Assembly (NCBI GenBank): GCA_937924465.1
Contig: CALDSP010000312.1
Span: 1-8,877, forward strand
Source of the DNA: an uncultured Leptospiraceae bacterium
GTDB taxonomy: Bacteria > Spirochaetota > Leptospiria > Leptospirales > Leptospiraceae
Length of the DNA stretch: 8,877 bases
Reading direction: 5' to 3'
Below are positions 1-7,292 of the stretch, in pieces (the stretch's first letter is position 1; every line of letters begins with the position of its first letter). The position numbers and the translations under genes are program-made. The notes beneath the pieces were generated by a model. That model did no database searches and was not told the DNA's origin. It worked only from the letters and a program-made list of their open reading frames with translations.

Positions 1-188
1 TTATGTTTGTGAGACTTTTAGAAATAGAAGAATACTTTGATATTATTGTAAATGATAAACGCTTTCGCGCTATGAGTTTTGTTGTTACTACACCCTACTA
101 TATGAGGGTTCCACAGTTACGAAAGAGTTTACGTAAAGGAAGAAGTATTTTAGAACGGGAGATTACATTTTACGACCCACCTGAATAA
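1..188 (+). CDS. 3' end of an unrecognised protein gene (5' partial)
   Basis: An open frame enters from the left edge and stops at TAA (186-188), leaving about 61 readable residues. The first ATG, at 3-5, sits on the window edge, so I cannot tell whether it is the true start or an internal Met; I treat the gene as truncated by the window. The peptide is mixed and soluble-looking. An acidic, aromatic start (LLEIEEYFDIIV) leads to a basic stretch rich in Arg and Lys (RKSLRKGR), and the protein ends in YDPPE. I see no membrane segment and no motif I recognise. The GC content is visibly higher than in the following gap, which favours real coding sequence. It is the only plus-strand gene here and converges on the phosphatase gene. 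Function unknown. Confidence 0.5.
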   Translation, partial: MFVRLLEIEEYFDIIVNDKRFRAMSFVVTTPYYMRVPQLRKSLRKGRSILEREITFYDPPE

Positions 189-288
189 CTACAAAAAAGT
201 CCGTTCAAACAAAGCACATAAGATTCTATACAAAGTTTCACTATATAAAAAGTTTATTACAATAAAGTCTTATTATTTTATAAAAAAA

Positions 289-372
289 ACTTCTTTATCT
301 TTATATGTACTATCAAAAACAAATATATTAGAATTTTCTAATATACCTATGATACTTTGATTATAAAGAAGT
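289..372. repeat. Nested inverted repeat, 84 bp
   Basis: The outer arms are perfect 10-mers: ACTTCTTTAT at 289-298 and ATAAAGAAGT at 363-372. A 6-bp pair lies inside them (ATCAAA 312-317 with TTTGAT 356-361), and a perfect 10-bp pair sits at the core (324-333 with 336-345). The spacing between the outer and middle pairs is uneven: 13 bases on the left and 1 on the right. It could be a bidirectional terminator zone or a small decayed element with terminal inverted repeats. I see no clear target-site duplication. Confidence 0.55.
310..345 (-). terminator. Weak terminator-like hairpin for the phosphatase operon
   Basis: Read on the minus strand, the stem TATATTAGAA / TTCTAATATA (345-324) is followed at once by a T-rich tract, TTTGTTTTT. 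This resembles an intrinsic terminator about 180 bases after the phosphatase stop. The stem has only one G-C pair, which makes it weak; a paused or Rho-dependent end is just as possible. Confidence 0.3.
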
Positions 373-522
373 CTTGTTATTCCAAATTACGCGTGGAAAA
401 TACTAACTTTCATTAGATAAAAGAGATATTTTATTTAATATAGTCAAATCATATTCATAAAAAAGAGGTCTCAAAATCAATATAATTTAATAAAATATTC
501 ATAACTTAATAAAGTATTTCAC

Positions 523-3045
523 TCAATTTTTTATAGAACTTTGTATGACCTCTAATAATCTAAGAGCTTTTGGTTCATTCGGTGAAATTTTTAAAGCAAG
601 ATTAGTTATTTCTAAAGCTAGTTCTTTATTTCCAAAAAGATGATACAAATCCGCTAGATTTATTAAATTTAGTAAATGCTCTCTTTGTCGATAGTAAACT
701 CTTTTTCCGTATTCTAGCGCAAGTTTAAATTGCCTATTTTTCTTTTTAATGAAGGAAGCCAAATAAATGTGTTGAGTACTTTCAGGATAATCGGTGATCA
801 TTTTATCAAGCCAATATCCTGCTTTTATATAATTTTTTTCTATAATATGATGCTCTATAAGACAAGAAAAAACTTCTTTTGGAATTGTTTGAGTTTCAGC
901 AATTTCTTCTATTTTTTCCCAGTTATATTCATTCAAGTAATTTAAAATCATTTCATTTTTTTGTTCTTCAAAATGTTTCAAATAAGCAACCTTTAATAAA
1001 GATAAATCATCAATTAATTCTCCAATCTTAGAAAGTTTAGCCACACTAGCGTTTAAATCTCCCTCTGCCTCTTCTAGAACCCTTAAGAAAAGAGTTTCAT
1101 CTTCGTTGATTTTTCTTTCTCCACTTTCTAATGTATTCAAGTTCAAATCATCTTTTCCATCTGACCCAGTAAAGATTTGATCTCCTTCTTTGAGTCGAAA
1201 GATTTGTAAATGAAATTCTGTAAAAATTGGATCAGTTCCTATTTTTTTCATAGTGGTTTCTTTTTCAATAAACTGAGCTTTTTTATCTCTATATAAAACC
1301 ATAAACGGATGTTCAGCATTAAAAAAATATATCACTCCGGTTGGAATATGAATTAAACCTACTATACAAGAAACAAGCATTGAACCCTTGAAACTCAAAA
1401 ATACTTTTTGAAGTTCTTCATAAGTATCATGAAGCCAAACTTCTGGAAATATATTTAGATTTGGTTCTTGCTTTTTTGTTCTCTCTAAAATTGCTTTAAA
1501 TACAGTTCCAAAAACTAAAACACCTCCTGCTCCTTGGATGGATTTTCCCATTGCATCCCCATTTACAAAAACTAGATATTCTTCATTGTGTAAGTATATC
1601 TTATCATAAATACAAAGATCGCCTCCAATTTCATGTTTTTTATTTTTAAACTCAAACTTCTTTTTTTGAGTTATAAATGTTTCTAAACTTATATTTTGAT
1701 TGATATGCCATTTTCCCATCTTTTCACTAAAAGGTTTTGTAAGAAGAGAAGTCAAAAAATAATCACCATCCTGTTGAATTTTTAAATTTTTTATTTCAAT
1801 TAAACTTTCGTGAAGTTCTCTCGTTCTCTCTTCCACCTTTTTTTCTAATTCTTTACTGAGCATTTCAAATCCATTGGTAACTCTCATGAACTTATCAGCC
1901 ATGAGAAATACAATTCCAAGAATAATTGCAAAGAAAACGTAGTTGCTTATAAAAGGAATATTATGCAGTATATTTCTTGAAATTAGAATATCTATAGCTG
2001 AACCCAAAGAAAATAAAATAATTCCAACAAAGAAAAAATTTGCATCTCTATTTTTAGCTTTTAGTTCTCTATAAAATAAATACAACATATATGGAAAAAC
2101 GACAACTAGCATAGAAAGCAAAAATAAAGACATACAAATTCGCATGAAGGGAATCGATAAGAAAAGAGTTAAAACGGAAACTATATAACTAATTCCTAAA
2201 TAAACTAAAGAAAACTTTCCATAATCTCGTCTGAAATATTGATTAAAGAAAATTAGAAATAAAGGAGTAGACATAAAAAGAAAAACATGTTCTAGTTTTC
2301 TTTGTAAAATCACTTTGTCTTGAAAGATTGCATCTCTTGTTACGGTATTTGCAGTAAACCAATAGATGGAAATTGTAATACAAAATAATCCAAAATAAAG
2401 ATTGTATTTATCTTGTGGTCTACGAATGCTAAGAATAATATGATAAAGTCCATAAACCAAGTAAGTTGTTAAAAAAAAGAAAGCAATAATTTCCCTGTTG
2501 TTTCTTTCTACAAAAACTTCATCTGATCTTCCAATTTTGATTTTATCCATTAACTGTAGAGGAAAATCTCCGTTTGTAAAAAGAACTATATAAATATAGT
2601 TTGGGTTTTCTCTTTTGATAAATTGATTTGGAATATTTCTTAGAAAGGGTCTCATAGCCGCGCTCAAATAGGGATGAACTTCTCCCATATTTGCAAAATA
2701 ATTTCCATTTATAAAATATCTAGATACATCTAATACTCGCCCAACGTCTATAGCTAAAGAATCTGTCTCTTTCAAATTAGAAATAATTTCACTGGGGATT
2801 TGTCTTCTTAAAGTAATATACCCTGAATAATTTTTAAGTCCAAGATAAGAAGTAATATTATTTGGTAGATCAATAGTTTCCCAAGTTTTAGGATCATTGA
2901 CACTTGAATCTAAACTAAAATATCTCATATCATAGCCTAGTTTAAATTCCCAACTTTTACTAATATCGACTACGTTTTTAGATGGAGTACAGTGATTAAC
3001 AACTAAGGAGAATAAAATAAAATATTTTACAAACTTAGTTTTCAT
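523..3045 (-). CDS. 7TM-DISM receptor with SpoIIE (PP2C) phosphatase and TPR-like tail
   Basis: Membrane-bound sensor phosphatase. From the chosen start (840 aa) the order is: signal peptide with Cys19 after VVNH (possible lipobox); a periplasmic jelly-roll-like domain at about 25-180; seven hydrophobic helices at about 185-383, matching 7TMR-DISM; a charged coiled coil at about 391-430; a SpoIIE/PP2C domain at about 460-690; and a helical TPR-like tail at about 700-840. The metal-binding acidic residues are present: GGD (Asp476), NGD (Asp497), GSDG (Asp629) and DDLSLL (Asp679/680), so the enzyme looks active. The usual substrate of the family is a phosphorylated anti-anti-sigma (STAS) protein; none is encoded here. 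An earlier in-frame ATG at 3078 adds 11 residues and overlaps DUF445. I prefer 3045 because it gives a standard signal peptide and starts one base after the DUF445 stop, indicating coupling. The ligand is unknown. Confidence 0.88.
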   Translation of the reverse strand: MKTKFVKYFILFSLVVNHCTPSKNVVDISKSWEFKLGYDMRYFSLDSSVNDPKTWETIDLPNNITSYLGLKNYSGYITLRRQIPSEIISNLKETDSLAIDVGRVLDVSRYFINGNYFANMGEVHPYLSAAMRPFLRNIPNQFIKRENPNYIYIVLFTNGDFPLQLMDKIKIGRSDEVFVERNNREIIAFFFLTTYLVYGLYHIILSIRRPQDKYNLYFGLFCITISIYWFTANTVTRDAIFQDKVILQRKLEHVFLFMSTPLFLIFFNQYFRRDYGKFSLVYLGISYIVSVLTLFLSIPFMRICMSLFLLSMLVVVFPYMLYLFYRELKAKNRDANFFFVGIILFSLGSAIDILISRNILHNIPFISNYVFFAIILGIVFLMADKFMRVTNGFEMLSKELEKKVEERTRELHESLIEIKNLKIQQDGDYFLTSLLTKPFSEKMGKWHINQNISLETFITQKKKFEFKNKKHEIGGDLCIYDKIYLHNEEYLVFVNGDAMGKSIQGAGGVLVFGTVFKAILERTKKQEPNLNIFPEVWLHDTYEELQKVFLSFKGSMLVSCIVGLIHIPTGVIYFFNAEHPFMVLYRDKKAQFIEKETTMKKIGTDPIFTEFHLQIFRLKEGDQIFTGSDGKDDLNLNTLESGERKINEDETLFLRVLEEAEGDLNASVAKLSKIGELIDDLSLLKVAYLKHFEEQKNEMILNYLNEYNWEKIEEIAETQTIPKEVFSCLIEHHIIEKNYIKAGYWLDKMITDYPESTQHIYLASFIKKKNRQFKLALEYGKRVYYRQREHLLNLINLADLYHLFGNKELALEITNLALKISPNEPKALRLLEVIQSSIKN

Positions 3046-3046
3046 A

Positions 3047-4402
3047 TTAGTTTTCAGACTTCTCATTCCCATTCGCATAACGTAAACGATTTCTATAATA
3101 AGAAATCCAAGTTAAAATCCCTAGTCCAGCTACTGGAATAGCAAAGAGTATATGCACTTGAATGAATCCTGCTATAATCCCAAGTACTCCTCCTAAAAAC
3201 TGAATCATGACTAAGTTTCCTCCCGTGTTATCTAGGATAAGCTTTTCTAGTTCATCAGTATCTAGTTTCATAACTTGCTCTTCTACTAGTTGAGTGACAT
3301 TGATTTGATGAATTGCTTTTTCAATATTTTTCTTTACATATTCGCTTCCCTCTGGAGACTGAATAAAGTCTACTAATTTACTTTTTACCCATTCAAGAAC
3401 TCGAAAAGTATAGTTACTTATTTTTGTCCAATTTCGAGGATCATCTAAATATTTCTTGAGCCTTTCAATACTCGCTGGAAGAATGTGTTGTCTTGCATAA
3501 TTTCCCGAGAACTCAATCCATTCTCTTACACTTTGAACAACTTTCTCTTGGGTTTCTTCACTAGAAAGTTTCTCTTGAGCATCATGCACTAAAACATCCA
3601 AAGCTCCTAAAAACTGTTCGGAAGTATCTGGGTCTTCAATAAATTTTTGTAAAATTTCTTGAATTGCTTCGGAGTTAAGTGAAAATACTTTTTTAATTCC
3701 AATTCCTATATTTCCAATAGTTTTTTTTCGTGCCAAATATTCCTCAATACCTTGGTTCAGAATTTGTGCAATTTTTGGTAGTTCTTCAAGTAAAATTTTT
3801 TTTATTTTAAAAGCCAAGTCTTCGCGGTTTTTTCTATCTTGGATGTAATGAATAATTTTTTTACGAATTTCTTCCCAAGCTTTTTGAATTTCATCTGGAT
3901 TTCTGGCCAACTCTTTTAGAGTATCTTCTGTAAAATTAAATAGGGCATTGATGATTTCATGACCCTTTTCTTTTAAAAGAGAAATAATTTTATTTGTGAC
4001 TGTAGAACGAAAATGTTCATCTTGCAAAAGTTCATCGAGCCATTTTCCAACTTTTTCCGTACCTTTTTCAATTAAATTTTTTTCATAAACATAACTAAGA
4101 ATAATTTCGGGCGCAAGAAGTCTTCTTTGAATACTTCCTCCTAAACTCTTTGCAATTCTAGGTTTATTCTTAGGAACTAAACCTTCCCAACCAAGCACCT
4201 TGCCCTGTTTAGGTTGAAAAAGCATTTTGATAGCAAGAAAATTAGTATAATACCCAACGGCACCAGCCATTAGTACTACAAAAGCAGAGTCTAGATATAG
4301 ATTTTTTTCAGTAAGATAAAGCTGAAAAATCCCTAAAATGATTGTGGTAATACTTAAAATCTTTCGAAACCAAGCGTCTAGTTTTGCTGCATCTAAATTC
4401 AT
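3047..4402 (-). CDS. DUF445 family membrane protein
   Basis: A 451-residue protein of the DUF445 family (Bacillus YheB-like), whose biochemical role is not established. The family signature lies near the N-terminus: two hydrophobic helices at about 14-31 and 36-55, running into GYYTNFLAIKMLFQP (50-64), then LVPKNKPRIAKSLG (75-88). The long middle, about 95-375, is highly charged and predicted helical, probably an extended helical domain. The C-terminus repeats the family pattern: an acidic ELEKLI stretch, then GG-rich helices at about 396-413 and 416-433, and a short basic tail. Both ends are therefore membrane-anchored. It is first in a two-gene unit with the receptor phosphatase, whose ATG begins one base after this TAA, so the two products are probably needed together. 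No good Shine-Dalgarno precedes the ATG. Family assignment is strong; function is unknown. Confidence 0.9.
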   Translation of the reverse strand: MNLDAAKLDAWFRKILSITTIILGIFQLYLTEKNLYLDSAFVVLMAGAVGYYTNFLAIKMLFQPKQGKVLGWEGLVPKNKPRIAKSLGGSIQRRLLAPEIILSYVYEKNLIEKGTEKVGKWLDELLQDEHFRSTVTNKIISLLKEKGHEIINALFNFTEDTLKELARNPDEIQKAWEEIRKKIIHYIQDRKNREDLAFKIKKILLEELPKIAQILNQGIEEYLARKKTIGNIGIGIKKVFSLNSEAIQEILQKFIEDPDTSEQFLGALDVLVHDAQEKLSSEETQEKVVQSVREWIEFSGNYARQHILPASIERLKKYLDDPRNWTKISNYTFRVLEWVKSKLVDFIQSPEGSEYVKKNIEKAIHQINVTQLVEEQVMKLDTDELEKLILDNTGGNLVMIQFLGGVLGIIAGFIQVHILFAIPVAGLGILTWISYYRNRLRYANGNEKSEN

Positions 4403-4463
4403 ATTAAGATTTACGGAAATATTCTTTATAAGTCAAGAGAAATTTCTTTAATGATTTCAAAAG

Positions 4464-4497
4464 TCTTAGATTGTAACTTCAAATTTGAAATTTCTAA
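4464..4497 (-). promoter_or_regulatory. Candidate promoter for the DUF445-phosphatase operon
   Basis: On the minus strand, TACAAT (4475-4470) matches the -10 consensus at five of six positions. TTAGAA (4497-4492) is a poor -35 at 16-bp spacing. This would leave a leader of about 60 bases before the DUF445 ATG. An alternative is TTGACT (4436-4431) with TAAATC 17 bp downstream, which would place the start at the ATG itself and give a leaderless message. In AT-rich DNA both matches could be chance. The gap must hold a promoter if this operon is independent of the MORN genes upstream. Confidence 0.3.
4478..4489. repeat. Perfect 12-bp palindrome, possible operator
   Basis: TTCAAATTTGAA reads the same on both strands and lies upstream of the DUF445 gene, between the -35 and -10 of the TACAAT candidate promoter. 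A second small inverted repeat (TTTCTAA 4491-4497, TTAGAAA 4501-4507) adjoins it. The position suits an operator for a dimeric regulator. AT-rich sequence produces such palindromes by chance, so this is tentative. Confidence 0.35.
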
Positions 4498-4665
4498 TTC
4501 TTAGAAAAGTACGGTTTATAAATGCACTCTCTTATAAAAAATACTTCATAAAAATAAGAAAATTAATTATAAAGCTGAGTCTTCAAACTAATTTGGTATG
4601 AGAGAAGGACAAGAAGTGCTAAATAATTTGTTTAACAAAAAATTCTTAACTAGTTTAATAACTCT

Positions 4666-5160
4666 CTATCTATCTGGTTTATCATTTTTCCAATTGCCTT
4701 CAAAAACTTTGCGATAAAGTCTACCCTTTCCACTGCGACGGCCATTTTTCCATTTTCCATAATACAACTCACCATTTGTATAAATCATAAGACCCGTTCC
4801 ATGAAAAACATCTTCTTTAAAATTTCCTTCATAATAATTGCCTTCCTTGGTAAGCATTTTTCCTTTTCCATTATATTTGCCATTTTTAAAACTGCCTAGA
4901 TACTGCTCTCCATCAGCTTTTCGAAAATGTCCTTTTCCATGTGCTGTACCATCTTTAAACTTTCCTTCATACACAGAACCATCAGAAAAACTTGCTTTTC
5001 CGTTTCCCTCCAACCTTCCATTTACAAAGTTTCCTTCATATATACTGCCATCTTCATAGCGAAGAATCCCAATCCCATTTTCACAATTTCCTTGAATGCA
5101 CTCTTCAGTAGAATAGATACTAAATGAAATAAATAATAAAACTAGATTCAATTGCTTCAT
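4666..5160 (-). CDS. Secreted MORN-repeat protein (second paralogue)
   Basis: A 164-residue exported protein. Residues 1-17 form a signal peptide (Lys3, then a hydrophobic core ending SIYS). Next comes the cap CIQGNCENG, with Cys21 and Cys26 probably forming a disulfide outside the cytoplasm. Then MORN repeats of 23 residues start at Tyr41, Tyr64, Tyr87, Tyr110 and Tyr133, each of the form YxGxF/WxxGxxxGxG. A final half-repeat starts at Phe153 after a shortened 20-residue step. MORN repeats form an elongated beta-hairpin sheet used in protein or lipid contact; no enzyme domain is present. The start overlaps the stop of the upstream MORN gene in ATGA, and AGGA lies about 9 bases before the ATG. 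It is the last gene of its block. It is a likely tandem duplicate of its neighbour with two more repeats. The binding partner is unknown. Confidence 0.87.
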   Translation of the reverse strand: MKQLNLVLLFISFSIYSTEECIQGNCENGIGILRYEDGSIYEGNFVNGRLEGNGKASFSDGSVYEGKFKDGTAHGKGHFRKADGEQYLGSFKNGKYNGKGKMLTKEGNYYEGNFKEDVFHGTGLMIYTNGELYYGKWKNGRRSGKGRLYRKVFEGNWKNDKPDR

Positions 5161-5531
5161 TTTTCTTGTTCCTTATCTACCATTTTCCCTTTGTCCCATT
5201 TACCTTGATAAATGATTGAGTTATCTTTATCATAGATTGTCCCATAACCATGAGCATGACTATCTACCCATTCCCCAACATACTTTGTTCCATCTGCATA
5301 AGACATTTCCCCTACTCCGTTTGCTCTCCCATTTTTCCATTCTCCATAGTAAATATTTCCATTTTTATATTCTAGTCTACCCTTTCCATCTGCCTTTCCA
5401 TTTTTCCATTCTCCTATGTAAATTCCCTTTGGAAAAACAGCAGTACCATATCCATTTGTACAATTTCCACTTATACATTTAGAAAACAAAGGAAAGCTTA
5501 TTAGAAAAAAAAATAAGCCATACTCTTTCAT
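5157..5531 (-). CDS. Secreted MORN-repeat protein (first paralogue)
   Basis: A 124-residue exported protein with a signal peptide (hydrophobic core GLFFFLISFPLF, cleavage probably after Ser17). The cap CISGNCTNGYG (Cys19 and Cys24) is almost the same as that of the next gene. MORN repeats start at Tyr38, Tyr61 and Tyr84, with a partial one at Tyr108, each spaced 23-24 residues. Lys18 just before Cys19 does not fit a lipobox, so I read it as a soluble periplasmic or surface protein rather than a lipoprotein. Its ATG overlaps the GMC stop codon (ATGA). The sequence before the ATG is almost pure A with no Shine-Dalgarno, so translation probably depends on ribosomes finishing the GMC gene. The tail is highly charged (KGKMVDKEQEK). 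The role is likely structural or binding; no partner can be named. Confidence 0.86.
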   Translation of the reverse strand: MKEYGLFFFLISFPLFSKCISGNCTNGYGTAVFPKGIYIGEWKNGKADGKGRLEYKNGNIYYGEWKNGRANGVGEMSYADGTKYVGEWVDSHAHGYGTIYDKDNSIIYQGKWDKGKMVDKEQEK

Positions 5532-7282
5532 TTTCTTTTTTTAAAATTTTTCTTTTTTTTTATTTGAGTATCTTCTTTTTTTGAAGTAGTAGAAATATCT
5601 TTCTTTTCTAACATGGACGTTGGGTGCAAAGTAGAATCTTTTTTTCTTGTTAAGATTGATAAAATATTCCATTTCTTTTCAAATTCAAAAAATTTTGGTT
5701 CTTCTTTTTCTTTTGGCGGAATATAACTCATGGCTCTTTCTGTTAAAGCCGTAATTGTTAAACTGGGATTTACTCCTAAATTAGCTGGAACCATAGAACC
5801 ATCGCAAACGAACATATTGTTGTAGCCGAAAACTCGATTTTGTAAATCTATAACTCCTTCTTCTTGAGTCTCTCCGATAATGCTTCCTCCTAAAATATGT
5901 GCTGTAGTAGGAACGTTTAAAGCTACTTCATTAATAGAACTTCTGGCAACTCCATTTATATTTTGAGCTAGTTTTCTTGCAAATTCGTTGGCAATTGGAA
6001 TATAGGTAGGAATTTTTTTTCCAGTTTCTTGTTTAGAACTAAGTGTTTTTAAAAAAGGAAAAAACCATTTTCTTTTTCGGAAAACTTCAATACTGTTGTC
6101 GACTGTTTGCATAACAAGTAAAATAATAGAACGTTTTGCAAATCCAAAAGGAAATAAAAACCGAATGGTTCGAAATGGATGTTGAATAAAACTCCACAGA
6201 AAACGCACCTGTCTAGGCACTTTTCCTCCCCCATCAATTAAAGAAGGAGCAGCTAAAATGCCCATAGCATCGGATCCACTTGAATAACGAACGGGCTCAA
6301 TATGAGTATCTTCATCGGGATAAACACTAGAAGTGATTGCTACACCTTTAGAATAATCTACATTTTTGTTTAAGGAGGTTACTCCAACTATAGATTCACT
6401 ATTTGTACGAACCACTTTTCCAAGCATTTTAGAAAGATTGGGCAAGATCTTTTTTTCTTTCATACGAATCAGTAAATTTAAAGTTCCTAACACACCGGCA
6501 GAAAATACAACTCCCTTGGTTCGAAATTTTTTACGAGGATAACCAAAAATTCCTGTTGTGGATTTAGTTAAAATCTCATATCCATTTTCTCCCTTTTCTC
6601 CTATAGGACGAACTTCTAAAACTGTAGTTTCCGGAAAAATTTGAGTACCTAATTTTTCCGCAAAAAATAAATAGTTTTTATCTAAAGTATTCTTAGCATT
6701 AAAACGACATCCTACCATACAACCACCACAAAAATTACATGTGTTTCTTAAAGGACCTTCTCCTTCAAAATAAGGATCGTATTCATTCTTTTCATGAAAG
6801 TTCACACCCACTGGGGTAGGTTTAAAAGTTTTTTCCATGCCAAAATGAGCCGCTGTTTTTCGCATGAGCTCATCCACCTCACCTAAACGTGGATTCTCTT
6901 TGACACCTAACATTTTTTGAGCAATATTGTAAAAAGGTAAAATTTCTTCCTCTCCACCCATTTTCTTAACAATCTCTGTTTCAAAAAACTTTTTGGGAGG
7001 AATGTAAAGGGTATTTGCATAAACTAAACTTCCACCACCAACTCCAGCCCCACTTAGAATAAGCACATCGTCTAGGAGATTAATTTTCTGAATTCCATAA
7101 CAAAAAAGTTTAGGTATCCAAAAAAATTTACGAAGATTAAAATTTGTTTTTGGAAAATCTTCAGAACGAAACCGTTTTCCTGCTTCTAAAACCGCTACTT
7201 TATATCCCTTTTGAGAAAGACGCATAGCAGAAACACTTCCTCCAAAACCAGAGCCAATAACAATGTAATCAAACTCTTCCAT
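5528..7282 (-). CDS. GMC-type FAD oxidoreductase, cholesterol-oxidase-like
   Basis: A 584-residue flavoenzyme from the chosen start. The FAD-binding Rossmann motif VIGSGFGG lies at about residues 8-15, followed by a strand ending LEAG (32-35). The second flavin loop GAGVGGGSLVYANT is at about 78-91. A four-cysteine motif, CNFCGGCMVGC (Cys182, 185, 188, 192), resembles that in mycobacterial ChoD-like proteins. Near the C-terminus are AHILGG (His462) and VNPSLT (Asn505), the expected His/Asn active-site pair. GMC enzymes oxidise alcohols; a sterol-like or lipid alcohol is a guess from similarity. No signal peptide, so probably cytoplasmic. Residues past about 525 form a Lys/Glu-rich tail that looks disordered. 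An in-frame GTG at 7294 overlaps the upstream stop, but the ATG at 7282 is preceded by GAGGGGGG and gives the usual family N-terminus, so I chose it. The true substrate is unknown. Confidence 0.87.
   Translation of the reverse strand: MEEFDYIVIGSGFGGSVSAMRLSQKGYKVAVLEAGKRFRSEDFPKTNFNLRKFFWIPKLFCYGIQKINLLDDVLILSGAGVGGGSLVYANTLYIPPKKFFETEIVKKMGGEEEILPFYNIAQKMLGVKENPRLGEVDELMRKTAAHFGMEKTFKPTPVGVNFHEKNEYDPYFEGEGPLRNTCNFCGGCMVGCRFNAKNTLDKNYLFFAEKLGTQIFPETTVLEVRPIGEKGENGYEILTKSTTGIFGYPRKKFRTKGVVFSAGVLGTLNLLIRMKEKKILPNLSKMLGKVVRTNSESIVGVTSLNKNVDYSKGVAITSSVYPDEDTHIEPVRYSSGSDAMGILAAPSLIDGGGKVPRQVRFLWSFIQHPFRTIRFLFPFGFAKRSIILLVMQTVDNSIEVFRKRKWFFPFLKTLSSKQETGKKIPTYIPIANEFARKLAQNINGVARSSINEVALNVPTTAHILGGSIIGETQEEGVIDLQNRVFGYNNMFVCDGSMVPANLGVNPSLTITALTERAMSYIPPKEKEEPKFFEFEKKWNILSILTRKKDSTLHPTSMLEKKDISTTSKKEDTQIKKKKNFKKRK
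5553..5561 (-). repeat. Nine-base homopolymer near the 3' end of the GMC gene
   Basis: A run of nine T on the plus strand (nine A in the mRNA) encodes part of the terminal lysine run. A second run of seven lies at 5536-5542. Slippage here would change only the last ten or so residues of the enzyme, but it would shift where ribosomes stop relative to the coupled MORN start at 5531. Confidence 0.6.
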
Positions 7283-7284
7283 AT

Positions 7285-7292
7285 CCCCCCTC
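7285..7292 (-). promoter_or_regulatory. Ribosome binding site deciding the GMC start
   Basis: GAGGGGGG on the minus strand sits 2 bases before the ATG at 7282, with its GAGG core at -10 to -7, a normal Shine-Dalgarno distance. The competing GTG at 7294 has only A/T-rich sequence before it. The G run is striking in such AT-rich DNA. Confidence 0.6.

Larger units (their letters stand above)
189..522. other. AT-rich convergent intergenic region
   Basis: This gap of about 330 bases separates the ends of two convergent genes. It is clearly more AT-rich than the flanking genes, and I see no credible coding frame or structured RNA. It holds a nested inverted repeat at 289-372. It also holds two similar stretches, at 262-276 and 363-380, that share the pattern ATAAAG..TCTT.TTAT. 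Because both neighbours end here, its likely role is transcription termination, but no GC-rich hairpin is present. Confidence 0.6.

Noticed and set aside
730..945. Plus-strand open frame of 71 codons opposite the phosphatase tail
   Set aside because: It lies wholly inside a well-supported gene, is rich in Phe from antisense Lys and Glu codons, and has no ribosome binding site or family likeness.
3046..3078. Earlier ATG at 3078 as the start of the phosphatase, adding 11 residues
   Set aside because: It would place extra residues before an otherwise standard signal peptide and overlap the DUF445 gene by 32 bases. No ribosome binding site is visible before it.
4560..4665. Terminator after the last MORN gene
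   Set aside because: Only short, imperfect inverted repeats such as AACTAGTT and TTTGT/ACAAA are present, none followed by a proper T tract on the minus strand.
4838..5482. Plus-strand open frames opposite the two MORN genes
   Set aside because: They follow from the periodic Gly/Lys/Tyr codons of the MORN repeats. The predicted peptides are Pro/Phe/Ser-rich low-complexity sequence with no recognisable domain.
4666..5531. Tandem 69-bp periodicity as a CRISPR-like or satellite array
   Set aside because: The period equals the 23-residue MORN unit, the frames stay open, and the DNA copies are diverged, so it is coding repetition.
6049..6237. Minus-strand open frame of 62 codons inside the GMC gene
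   Set aside because: It is in a different frame of a gene with clear family motifs on both sides, so it is a shadow.
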